Assembly (NCBI GenBank): GCA_023703615.1
Contig: CP097971.1
Location: 460,315 to 524,314 of the forward strand
Source of the DNA: SAR86 cluster bacterium
Lineage (GTDB): Bacteria; Pseudomonadota; Gammaproteobacteria; Magnimaribacterales; D2472
DNA length: 64,000 nucleotides
Direction: 5' to 3'
This document shows positions 9,339 to 18,046 of the stretch, piece by piece. A program made the translations under genes and the position numbers. Within the stretch, counting starts at the first letter, position 1. Every line of letters begins with the position of its first letter. The notes under the pieces are model-generated. The model was not told where the DNA came from. It worked only from the letters and a program-made list of their open reading frames with translations, and did no database searches.

Positions 9339-10751
9339 ATGACATTTTCAAGAACAAAAATAATCTGCACGATAGGACCTGCAACAAAAGATTTAAAAAC
9401 ACTAAAAAATTTGTATAACAATGGCATGAATGTTGCGCGCATAAATATGTCACATGCTGATCATAGATCTGCCAAGTCAATTATAGACAGAATACACAAG
9501 ATAAATGCTGACCCTAAATCAAGGTTTGGACCAATTGGTATTTTATTAGATACTCAGGGGCCAGAAATTAGAACTGGTGATACAAATATTACGCAAGATT
9601 TAAAAGTCGGAGATGAAGTAACTTTAACAGTGAGAGATCAAGTTGATGTTGAAACTTCGTCTATCAAAATAAATTATAAAGATCTAATTGAAAGTGTTAA
9701 TCCAGGATCTAAAATTTCTGTAGACAATGGCTTGATAAATTTTAAAGTGCTTAAAAAAGAATCTGAAACTTTGTTATGTAAAGTTTTAGATGGAGGAAAA
9801 TTAGGATCTAAAAGACACGTAAATCTTCCTGGAGTAAGAATTAATCTACCCTCAATCACATCTAAAGACATGGATGACATTAATTTTGGAATTAAAAATA
9901 AAGTAGATTTTATAGCGCTTTCATTTGTAAGGGATAAAGAGGATTTAAAAAAGCTCCAACAAATTTTAGATAAAAAGAAATCGTATGCAAAAATCATAGC
10001 TAAAATTGAAAATCAAGATGGACTTGATAATATTAATGATATATGTAAATTTTCCTGGGGTGTTATGGTTGCGCGAGGAGATTTAGGTATTGAAACTAGC
10101 TTAACGGATTTGCCAAATATACAAAGAAAAATTATGCATGCTTGTGCAAAATGGGGCAGAAGGTCAATAGTTGCAACCCATTTACTTGAATCTATGATTT
10201 CAAATCCTACACCAACCAGAGCAGAGGTTAGTGATATTGCAAACGCTATTTATGAAGGTGCAGATGCAATAATGCTCTCTGGTGAAACTAGTATTGGTAA
10301 ATATCCTAAAGAATGCGTTCAATTTTTGAAATCTATTGCAATAAAAACTGAAAAGTTTCCAACTTTAGGCTATGAAAAAAACTTAATCTCAACTACTGAT
10401 TGGGAACACATTGGTGTCGCGGCAAAAAATTTAGCAGAAGCAACTAATGCAGATGGAATTATAGCAATCACAAGAACTGGAAACACTGCAACATACGTCG
10501 CAAATGCAAAACCTAATGGAATTCCGATATATACATTTACAAATAACCAAGATACTTATAAGAAATTGTCTTTAGTAGGATCCTCTTATTCGTACATGAT
10601 AGGAAGCTTAAAGGATCATGATAAGACGCTGAATAAAGTTATTAAAATTTTAAAAAATAAATACGATAAAAAAACTAAATTAAAATTTATTTTGGCATCG
10701 GGTATTTTTTCTGAGGAACATTCAGAAGCCATACAAATAATTAATATTTAA
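9339..10751 (+). CDS. pyk: Pyruvate kinase
   Basis: The 470-residue enzyme carries the usual pyruvate kinase blocks: IICTIGPATKDLKTL at the start, NMSHAD, LLDTQGPEIRTG, the catalytic-site block IIAKIENQDGLDNI, VMVARGDLGIE, and AIMLSGETSIGKYP. A C-terminal allosteric-type domain runs from about residue 345. It transfers phosphate from phosphoenolpyruvate to ADP at the end of glycolysis. A TATAAT (9305-9310) lies 28 bases before the ATG. It precedes a glucose uptake and phosphorylation unit, so the region as a whole serves sugar catabolism. Confidence 0.97.
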   Translation: MTFSRTKIICTIGPATKDLKTLKNLYNNGMNVARINMSHADHRSAKSIIDRIHKINADPKSRFGPIGILLDTQGPEIRTGDTNITQDLKVGDEVTLTVRDQVDVETSSIKINYKDLIESVNPGSKISVDNGLINFKVLKKESETLLCKVLDGGKLGSKRHVNLPGVRINLPSITSKDMDDINFGIKNKVDFIALSFVRDKEDLKKLQQILDKKKSYAKIIAKIENQDGLDNINDICKFSWGVMVARGDLGIETSLTDLPNIQRKIMHACAKWGRRSIVATHLLESMISNPTPTRAEVSDIANAIYEGADAIMLSGETSIGKYPKECVQFLKSIAIKTEKFPTLGYEKNLISTTDWEHIGVAAKNLAEATNADGIIAITRTGNTATYVANAKPNGIPIYTFTNNQDTYKKLSLVGSSYSYMIGSLKDHDKTLNKVIKILKNKYDKKTKLKFILASGIFSEEHSEAIQIINI

Positions 10752-10824
10752 AAGTTTGTCTAAATAAATTTCTTAATTTTTTTTAGGTAATCGTTGATAC
10801 AATAATCATATATAAAGGGGAAAT

Positions 10825-12402
10825 ATGTTTAATAATTTAGATTGGTTCATTGTGGCACTTTATGCCATTAGTTTAATTTCTCTTGCATATTATGTATCAA
10901 GAAAACCTTCTGGAGAATCTAGGAGTACTGAAGATTATTTCTTGGCTGGCCGTTCTTTACCTTGGTGGGCAATAGGAGCTTCTTTAATAGCAGCAAACAT
11001 ATCAGCTGAACAAATTATTGGAATGTCAGGACAAGGTTTTGTTGTTGGCATGGCAATAGCTGTATGGGAGTTAACGGCGGCAATTGCTCTAATAATTATG
11101 GCTAAATTCTTTCTTCCTATCTATCTAAATAAGCAAATTTACACAATGCCTCAATTTTTAGAACAGAGATTTGATAGCAGAGTAAGCTTAGTTTTATCTT
11201 TTTTTTGGTTAATTGTTTATATATTTATAAATCTTACAAGTGTTTTATGGTTGGGTTCAATGGCAATAAATACCCTTACGGGTCTTGATACTATATACGG
11301 TTTAATAGTCTTAGCTTTATTTTCATTAGCTTATTCATTATCTGGTGGTCTTAAAGCGGTAGCTATGACCGACATAGTTCAAGTTGTTTTGTTAATTTTT
11401 GGAGGTCTAGCTGTTTCATATATTGCATTAAATATTATTTCAGGACCAGAAGCGGGCATAATTAGTGGATTCTCAATTGTATTCAATGAGTTACCTGATA
11501 AATTTGATATGATTTTGTCACCTGATCATCCATCTTATTCAGATCTTCCTGGAATATGGATACTCTTAGGCTTAGGGGTATGGATTGGACACATCTCATA
11601 TTGGGGATTTAGTCAATATATTACACAAAGAGCTTTAGGGGCAAAATCGATTAAAGAAGCACAAAAAGGAGTTATGTTTGCAGCATACTTAAAATTATTA
11701 ATGCCGTTTGTAATTGTATTACCTGGAATATGTGCCGCTTTATTATTTCCAACGCTTTCTGTTCAGAACTCTGATACAGCATATCCGAAAATGATGCTTG
11801 AACTTCTTCCTAATGGTTTATTGGGACTAACATTTGCTGCTTTAATAGCAGCTATTGTTTCCTCATTAGCCTCTATGACAAATAGCATCAGTACTATTTT
11901 TACGATGGATATTTATAGGAAATTCTCAAAAAATTCATCTGACCAATTATTATTAGTTTCTGTTGGAAGATATGCCGTCGTAATTTCTTTATTAATTGCG
12001 GTTTCAATAGCAAAACCTTTATTAGGAAGTTTTGATTCTATATTTCAATTTATTCAAAATTTTACAGGTTTATTTACTCCTGGAATTGTAGTTATTTTTT
12101 TAGTGGCTTTGTTTTGGAAAAAAGCAACTGCATTGTCAGTTCTTGTTGCTGCTATTGGCTCTGTTAGCTTGTCAATTTTGATAAACGTAATTTATCCAGA
12201 TTTACCATTTATACATAGAATGACTATTGTTTTTTGTGCATCAGCGCTTGCATGTTTTCTTACAGCCATTGCGCAAGGTAATAATGATCAAGAAAATGCC
12301 ATTAATTTAAATGATATAAATTTTTCAACTTCAAAATCTTTTAACACTAATGTTTCTGTAATAGTAATAATTTTATTGACAACTTATATTGCTCTTGGTT
12401 AA
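10825..12402 (+). CDS. Sodium/solute symporter (SSS family), probable sugar transporter
   Basis: The 525-residue membrane protein has about 14 hydrophobic segments and typical SSS/SGLT motifs: STEDYFLAGRSLPWWAIGAS in the first cytoplasmic loop, AANISAEQIIGMSGQG in helix 1-2, and SLAYSLSGGLKAVAMTD. It should couple sodium entry to solute uptake at the inner membrane. Glucose or another hexose is the likely substrate because a secreted beta-glucosidase (9 bases downstream) and a glucokinase follow in the same operon. AAGGGGAAAT gives a clear ribosome binding site. Confidence 0.87.
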   Translation: MFNNLDWFIVALYAISLISLAYYVSRKPSGESRSTEDYFLAGRSLPWWAIGASLIAANISAEQIIGMSGQGFVVGMAIAVWELTAAIALIIMAKFFLPIYLNKQIYTMPQFLEQRFDSRVSLVLSFFWLIVYIFINLTSVLWLGSMAINTLTGLDTIYGLIVLALFSLAYSLSGGLKAVAMTDIVQVVLLIFGGLAVSYIALNIISGPEAGIISGFSIVFNELPDKFDMILSPDHPSYSDLPGIWILLGLGVWIGHISYWGFSQYITQRALGAKSIKEAQKGVMFAAYLKLLMPFVIVLPGICAALLFPTLSVQNSDTAYPKMMLELLPNGLLGLTFAALIAAIVSSLASMTNSISTIFTMDIYRKFSKNSSDQLLLVSVGRYAVVISLLIAVSIAKPLLGSFDSIFQFIQNFTGLFTPGIVVIFLVALFWKKATALSVLVAAIGSVSLSILINVIYPDLPFIHRMTIVFCASALACFLTAIAQGNNDQENAINLNDINFSTSKSFNTNVSVIVIILLTTYIALG

Positions 12403-12411
12403 TAACTTAAG

Positions 12412-14895
12412 ATGAAGCGATTTTTAATTTTTTTATTTGCACTCAATATAAGTGCTTCTGACAATTGGTCTCATAAAAATTCATGTTCCATAAATTCTTA
12501 TGATAAAAAACTTATTAAATCATTAGTGAAAAATATGACTCTTGAGCAGAAAGTTGGTCAAATCATAATGCCAGACATTGATGAGGTTACACCAGCTGAA
12601 GCAAAAAAATATCAATTAGGAACTTTCTTAAATGGTGGTGGAAAATTTCCAAATAAGAACAAAAATAGTTCTATAGATGATTGGAAAAATATTAGTAAAG
12701 CTTTTTATGATGCATCCCCTGAAGTAAATGGAATTAAAATTCCAATTTTATGGGGTACTGATGCAGTTCATGGCCATAATAATGTTATTGGAGCAACTAT
12801 TTTTCCCCATAATATAGGATTAGGAGCATCAATGAATCCTGGTCTAGTTAAAGAAATTGGGGAGGCTGTCGCAAAAGAATTACTTTCAACTGGCATATCT
12901 TGGACTTTTGCACCAACTATTGCTGTACCTAGAGATGATCGATGGGGAAGAACATATGAAGGGTACTCAGAAAATCCAAATCTTGTAGCAGAATTAGGAC
13001 AAGCTATGATCCTTGGACTTCAGGGTATTGATGAAAATTATCTTGATAATAATCATGTACTTTCAACTGCTAAACATTTTATTGGTGATGGCGGTACTTC
13101 TGAGGGTATAGATCAAGGCAATACTCAAATTAGTGAAAAAGAGTTAAGGGATGTTCATGGACTTCCATATTATTTTGCAATCGATTCATGTATTCAAGTG
13201 ATCATGGCAAGTTTTAATTCATGGAACGGAAAAAAACTACATGGATATGAATATTTACTAAAAGATGTTTTAAAGAATCAAATGAATTTTGATGGCCTAA
13301 TTGTTGGAGACTGGAATGGCCACGGCCAATTACCAAATTGCACAAATTCCAATTGTGCTCAATCCTTTAATGCAGGTGTTGATATATTCATGGCTCCAGA
13401 TGAATGGAAGGCTTTATATATAAATACATTAAAGCAAGTTAAAAACGGTGAGATATCAAGTGAAAGACTTGATGATGCTATTTATAGAATTTTGAGAGTA
13501 AAAGCAATTCTTGGTTTATTTGATGAAAAAAAACCACATATGTTTCCAAAAAATTTCGTTGGAAACGATGATCACAAAAAATTAGCAAGAAAAGCTGTTC
13601 GGCAATCAATCGTGCTATTAAAAAATAATGATTCTGTGTTACCTCTTAATCCTAAGAAACATTATTTAGTTGTCGGTAAAAGCGCTATAGATATAAAAAA
13701 TCAAATGGGTGGGTGGACTATATCTTGGCAAGGAAGAGATAATTTAAATAATGAATTTCCTGGTACAAAAAATATATTTACTGCAATCAAAACTCATATT
13801 GAAAAAGATGGAGGTACTGTTGAGTACTCTTCAGATGGCTCTTACAAACAAAAACCAGATGCGGCTATTATGGTTTATGGAGAAGAGCCTTATGCCGAAG
13901 GTGATGGCGATTTAAAATCAATTATCTTTAATAATCCTGATACTAATTATTATTCAGTAATGAAAAAAATTTCAAATCAAAATATTGATATTATATCTTT
14001 ATTCATATCTGGTAGACCATTGGTTGTTAACCGTGAACTTAATATTTCGAAAGCTTTTGTAGAGTTATGGTTGCCAGGAAGTGCAGTTGAGGGTATTAGT
14101 GACATTATTTTTAGTACTGAACAAGGAGAGGTAAAGTACGATTTTCATGGAAAATTACCATATTCATGGCCTCGTAATTCTGCGCAAACTAGCATAAATA
14201 TGGATGATGAAGATTATGATCCTTTATTTGCCTATGGTTATGGTCTTTCATACAAGGATACCGTAAATCTACCCAATTATGCTGAAGAAAAGCCATTCAT
14301 TCAATTAGATAAAATAATGTTTTTTGCTGGCTCTGCATTACCACCTAACAACGAATTTATAATCGAAGACAAAAAATATTCAAAAGTTAACGCAGATTTT
14401 TATAAGAGCCCTAATAGTAAAGTATTACTTCAAAAAATTGATTATCAAAAACAAGACGATGCAAAAAATATTAAATTTTATTCAACAAGCAACATAAACG
14501 AGTGGGGGATCGAAAATCAATATTTATATGATCTTTCATATACCTCAAATGCAATATTCGAATTAGTCTTTAGAAAGAATAAATTTGAATCAAAAGATAA
14601 CAAAGTATTCATTTCTTTTAAATGTACTAAAAATGACTATGATATTCATGTAACTGGTAACGATAAGTGTTCTGCAACTTTTGATATTACTGATATTCTT
14701 AAAGAATCAAAAAATAAAGATTGGAAAACTCTTAAAATTCCATTTAAATGTCTTACAGAAAAAGACTTTGATCTTTCATCGATTAGCTCGGTCTTTTCTA
14801 TAAAAACCAGTGCTAGTTTAGATATAGATATTCATTCTTTAAAAATGATAAATATGTACGAAAATGAAAAGAATATTAAATGTGATTCACTGTGA
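12412..14895 (+). CDS. Secreted glycoside hydrolase family 3 beta-glucosidase
   Basis: The 827-residue enzyme starts with a signal peptide (MKRFLIFLFALNISAS) and has the two-domain GH3 core. The nucleophile Asp300 is in FDGLIVGDWNGHG, the substrate-binding KHFIGDGGT is present, and the probable acid/base Glu is in YGEEPYAEGDGD of domain 2. The layout with an extra C-terminal domain (from about residue 640) resembles marine exo-beta-glucosidases of the ExoP type. It releases glucose from the ends of beta-1,3- or beta-1,4-glucans such as laminarin or cello-oligosaccharides, in the periplasm or outside. Its TGA overlaps the GTG of the glucokinase, so the two are translationally coupled. Confidence 0.92.
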   Translation: MKRFLIFLFALNISASDNWSHKNSCSINSYDKKLIKSLVKNMTLEQKVGQIIMPDIDEVTPAEAKKYQLGTFLNGGGKFPNKNKNSSIDDWKNISKAFYDASPEVNGIKIPILWGTDAVHGHNNVIGATIFPHNIGLGASMNPGLVKEIGEAVAKELLSTGISWTFAPTIAVPRDDRWGRTYEGYSENPNLVAELGQAMILGLQGIDENYLDNNHVLSTAKHFIGDGGTSEGIDQGNTQISEKELRDVHGLPYYFAIDSCIQVIMASFNSWNGKKLHGYEYLLKDVLKNQMNFDGLIVGDWNGHGQLPNCTNSNCAQSFNAGVDIFMAPDEWKALYINTLKQVKNGEISSERLDDAIYRILRVKAILGLFDEKKPHMFPKNFVGNDDHKKLARKAVRQSIVLLKNNDSVLPLNPKKHYLVVGKSAIDIKNQMGGWTISWQGRDNLNNEFPGTKNIFTAIKTHIEKDGGTVEYSSDGSYKQKPDAAIMVYGEEPYAEGDGDLKSIIFNNPDTNYYSVMKKISNQNIDIISLFISGRPLVVNRELNISKAFVELWLPGSAVEGISDIIFSTEQGEVKYDFHGKLPYSWPRNSAQTSINMDDEDYDPLFAYGYGLSYKDTVNLPNYAEEKPFIQLDKIMFFAGSALPPNNEFIIEDKKYSKVNADFYKSPNSKVLLQKIDYQKQDDAKNIKFYSTSNINEWGIENQYLYDLSYTSNAIFELVFRKNKFESKDNKVFISFKCTKNDYDIHVTGNDKCSATFDITDILKESKNKDWKTLKIPFKCLTEKDFDLSSISSVFSIKTSASLDIDIHSLKMINMYENEKNIKCDSL

Positions 14896-15803
14896 ATAAA
14901 ATTCTGTTAATTGACATTGGTGGAACAAATATAAGATATGCATATGCCAATCCTGGTGATAGTGTGATCGAGGATTCCCAGAAAACATCTTTAAAAAAAA
15001 TGCTTGAATTTGATTTATTTTTTGAAGGATTATTAAAAAATAATACTATTAAAAATGTAGTTCTATCTGTTGCAGGGCCAAAAATAGATGAATCAATAAC
15101 AATGACAAATAGAAATTTTAAAATTAGTGCAGCACATCTTAAAGAAACCTATTCATTAGATACCTGTTATCTTTTAAATGATTGGGAAGCAATTGGTTAC
15201 AGTTTTGCGTCAATAAATCTAAATGAGATTGAATTCATAAAAGAAGGTATGCCATTTAATGGAAATTCTCTTTTTATTGGCCCTGGTACTGGTCTTGGAG
15301 CAGCTCTTGTTATTGATGAACAATATGTAATACCTTCTGAAATTGGCCATATTTCAGGATTTAATAAACAATTGTCTGAGAATTATAAGTTAGAAAATTT
15401 TGAGGAAGATCTTTGTCTTGAAGATTTTATCTCAGGCTCTGCCATTGGCGATATTTACTCTAAATTAATCAAAGCTAAAACAACTCCGGAAGAGGTTGTA
15501 AATCTATCTATTAAAAATGACAAAACTGCAAATCAGGTCATAGAAGGATTTACAATTTCCTTAGGTCAAATTTTGTCTGATCTAGCGTTAGGATATCTAA
15601 CAGGTAAAGGTATTTATATAGCTGGAGGTCTTATGAGAGATTTACAAAATATTATAGATAAAGATTTGTTTATTCAAAGTTTTTATTCTAATAAAAAAAA
15701 TATTCATAAAGATATGCTTAAAAGAATATCAATTGGAGTAATAAAAAAACACCACACACCACTTTTTGGTAACTTAAATTTTTTTAATTTGAAAGAAAGT
15801 TAA
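14892..15803 (+). CDS. glk: Glucokinase
   Basis: The 303-residue cytoplasmic enzyme has the Glk-family phosphate-binding motif LLIDIGGTNIRYAYA at the N terminus, the sugar-binding LNDWEAIGY, GPGTGLGAALVID, and the EIGH site. It phosphorylates glucose with ATP. Translation starts at GTG, which shares the bases GTGA with the stop codon of the beta-glucosidase. With the upstream symporter this makes a compact pathway: hydrolysis outside, sodium-coupled uptake, then phosphorylation. Confidence 0.93.
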   Translation: MNKILLIDIGGTNIRYAYANPGDSVIEDSQKTSLKKMLEFDLFFEGLLKNNTIKNVVLSVAGPKIDESITMTNRNFKISAAHLKETYSLDTCYLLNDWEAIGYSFASINLNEIEFIKEGMPFNGNSLFIGPGTGLGAALVIDEQYVIPSEIGHISGFNKQLSENYKLENFEEDLCLEDFISGSAIGDIYSKLIKAKTTPEEVVNLSIKNDKTANQVIEGFTISLGQILSDLALGYLTGKGIYIAGGLMRDLQNIIDKDLFIQSFYSNKKNIHKDMLKRISIGVIKKHHTPLFGNLNFFNLKES

Positions 15804-15852
15804 GAATAAATTGATATCTTTTTTATAAGAAATTTGTATAATTGCTTGCACA

Positions 15853-16047
15853 ATGGCTGATAAAAAACAAACCAAGGTATATTTAATACCAGAAAACGAA
15901 ACTAGGGATAGTCATACTTATCATTACACTGCTATCAAAACTAGAAAGTTTACGCTTGAAAACAAAAAGATGCGTTTAAAAAAGTTCAATCCTGTCAAGC
16001 GTATTCACGAATGGTTTGTTGAAGCAAAGCTCCCGCCTCATAACTAA
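15853..16047 (+). CDS. rpmG: Divergent large-subunit ribosomal protein bL33
   Basis: The 64-residue basic protein ends in RLKKFNPVKRIHEWFVEAKL, which matches the C-terminal core of bL33 (LKKFDPV..H..YKEAK in E. coli, from memory). HYTAIKTRK corresponds to the HFYTTTKNKR segment. It has no zinc-binding cysteines (the C-minus form), is about 9 residues longer than usual, and is not preceded by rpmB, its common partner. TATAAT at 15837-15842 lies 10 bases before the ATG, implying a very short leader. Its stop overlaps by 4 bases the stop of the convergent gene. Confidence 0.7.
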   Translation: MADKKQTKVYLIPENETRDSHTYHYTAIKTRKFTLENKKMRLKKFNPVKRIHEWFVEAKLPPHN

Positions 16048-17150
16048 GTTTCCTCCATTCTTATAATTGTCGATGAAATATCTTCTCTGAAGTTTTCTTC
16101 GTCTATTCCAGTGCATCTTGATTGAAGAATATCTGGAATATCTAATTCCTTTAAAGTAATGAATTTATCATTAATTTTTCTTCCAAATACTAAAAAATTT
16201 GCATCATAATCAACAAAATTTTGAAAATTCTTTTCCATATCTTTTTCAGAAGAGTAGTAGTTTAGATCAAAAATTCTAAGTAATGTATCAACACCAACTA
16301 CAAAAATACAATTAGGGAAAATTTTAGCTTTTTCTGAAAATTTGCCTTTATTGGTAATAACTAAACTCTCATTTTCTTGAAATTGATTGATAGTATTTTT
16401 TAGCTCATAAAAACTAAGAGGTGGCTTATCTTCGTTATTAATACATATTTCATATGATAGATCTTTACCTAATCTTTTTTCAGCTAGCTCTTTAATCTTA
16501 ATGTGACCTTCATGCAGAGGATTAAACGAACCTGAGAATATTATTTTAGGATCTTTATTACCTATAAAAACAGTTTTTATTTTTTCATTGTATAGTTTTA
16601 TCCAAGCATCTTCTGCCTTGATAGTTACAATATCAACAACTTCATTATGCTCAGGAGTTTCATATTTAACGTTGCAAGCATAAGCAATTAGGTACAAAGC
16701 GTATTCAGAGATCAATTCTTCTTCTTCTTCTCGAGACCTCTTATTTTTTTCAAGAACACAGCTTATACATTTAGTATAACTATTTGTCTGAATAACTATA
16801 AAAAATTTATGCTCGCCTATTTTTTTGTAAGATGTTGCCAAACTCGCAACTATACTTAGACCAATTAAATGCTTATTTTTTGTTTCTTCTTTTAGTATAG
16901 ATGACTTTCTATATGCTTTAGACGCAATATTAAGTGCTGTAGGTAAAGAACAATATTTTTCAGGAGAGGCTTTCAAAAAAATATCAATGGATTTTCTTGA
17001 ATAAGGTACATACGATTCAAGAATTGTATTACTGGCACCAGAAATACTTAACAAGTCTGCTATAAAATTAGCCCCACCTCCAGTTGCAACAATAGAGGCT
17101 TTAAACTTTGATTCATGAATTTTACGAATTGTATTTTTTTTATTGCTCAT
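16044..17150 (-). CDS. CinA-like domain fused to a nucleotidyltransferase (cytidylyltransferase-like) domain
   Basis: The 368-residue cytoplasmic protein has two parts. Residues 12-165 resemble the C-terminal CinA (NMN deamidase-like) domain: SIVATGGGANFIADLLSI followed by ESYVPYSRKSI parallels its ATAESCTGG...VVAYS pattern, but the usual SCTGG is GGGAN. Residues 200-368 form an HxGH-type nucleotidyltransferase with GSFNPLHEGH at 207-216, as in NMN adenylyltransferases. A joint role in pyridine-nucleotide salvage is attractive but inferred. A similar architecture exists, as I recall, in some bacterial and plant proteins annotated as nucleotidylyl transferases. Transcribed alone, convergent with rpmG. 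Confidence 0.72.
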   Translation of the reverse strand: MSNKKNTIRKIHESKFKASIVATGGGANFIADLLSISGASNTILESYVPYSRKSIDIFLKASPEKYCSLPTALNIASKAYRKSSILKEETKNKHLIGLSIVASLATSYKKIGEHKFFIVIQTNSYTKCISCVLEKNKRSREEEEELISEYALYLIAYACNVKYETPEHNEVVDIVTIKAEDAWIKLYNEKIKTVFIGNKDPKIIFSGSFNPLHEGHIKIKELAEKRLGKDLSYEICINNEDKPPLSFYELKNTINQFQENESLVITNKGKFSEKAKIFPNCIFVVGVDTLLRIFDLNYYSSEKDMEKNFQNFVDYDANFLVFGRKINDKFITLKELDIPDILQSRCTGIDEENFREDISSTIIRMEET

Positions 17151-17212
17151 TAAAACGTAAGAATTTTTTATATTTTAACCTAAGTATCATTGATCATTGG
17201 TAGAATTAACAA

Positions 17213-18046
17213 ATGAAAATGAAATTCATTTTAACATTAGGTCTACTTTTTTCGCTTGAATCATTTTCATCGAATCATCAAGTTACTTTTGCATTTTGGA
17301 ACAAACCAGATGTTAATCTTTATTATTCTCTTCCTGCAGAAATAGATAAGACGACTAAAGTGCTTTTTATTATTCATGGTGGAAGCAGAAATGCTGAAGA
17401 GTACCTAGAAGCTTGGAAGAAATATGCAATTGATAAAAACATAATTCTTGTTGCTCCAGAATTTACGAAAGAAGATTATAAATTTTATTATATTCTTGAA
17501 AGAGCATCTGATACTGGAAAAATAAATAAAAATACTGATGATTATTTAGATCAATCAATTGATATTTTTTTTAGTTTCATAAAATCAAAATATGATCTTA
17601 GTGTTGATAAATACAAAATTTATGGTCATTCAGGTGGAGGTATGTTTGTCCAAAGGATTCTATTATTTAATAACTCTGACAGAGTCTCAGAGGCAGTAAT
17701 TGCTAATCCAACATGGTATACATCAATTACTAACAATAAATTTCCTTATGGAATTAAAAATTCTAATTTATCTAGTGAGCATATTAAAAGATATTTTTCA
17801 AAAAAGGTTTATCTTTTAATTGGCGAACAAGATCGTGGTTTTTCAAACACAAAAATTAAAGGCATTCTTAATCAAGGAGACAACAGATTCGAAAGGGCTA
17901 ATAATTTTATGAACAACTTAATATCTATTTCTGATCAATTTGATATTCCATTAAGATGGACGTTTAAAGTTGTTCAAGGGGTAGGCCATCAAAATAAAAA
18001 AATGGTTATAGAAGCATCTAAAATATTATTAAGCGATGTTAATTAA
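17213..18046 (+). CDS. Secreted alpha/beta hydrolase
   Basis: The 277-residue protein has a signal peptide (MKMKFILTLGLLFSLESFS). A serine-hydrolase fold is indicated by IIHGGSRNAEEY (oxyanion region), YGHSGGGMF with nucleophile Ser140, and a catalytic His259 in GVGHQNK. The acid residue is probably in LIGEQDRGFS. It belongs loosely to the dienelactone hydrolase / esterase group; substrate unknown. It is convergent with the photolyase-related gene and overlaps it by 4 bases. Confidence 0.75.
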   Translation: MKMKFILTLGLLFSLESFSSNHQVTFAFWNKPDVNLYYSLPAEIDKTTKVLFIIHGGSRNAEEYLEAWKKYAIDKNIILVAPEFTKEDYKFYYILERASDTGKINKNTDDYLDQSIDIFFSFIKSKYDLSVDKYKIYGHSGGGMFVQRILLFNNSDRVSEAVIANPTWYTSITNNKFPYGIKNSNLSSEHIKRYFSKKVYLLIGEQDRGFSNTKIKGILNQGDNRFERANNFMNNLISISDQFDIPLRWTFKVVQGVGHQNKKMVIEASKILLSDVN

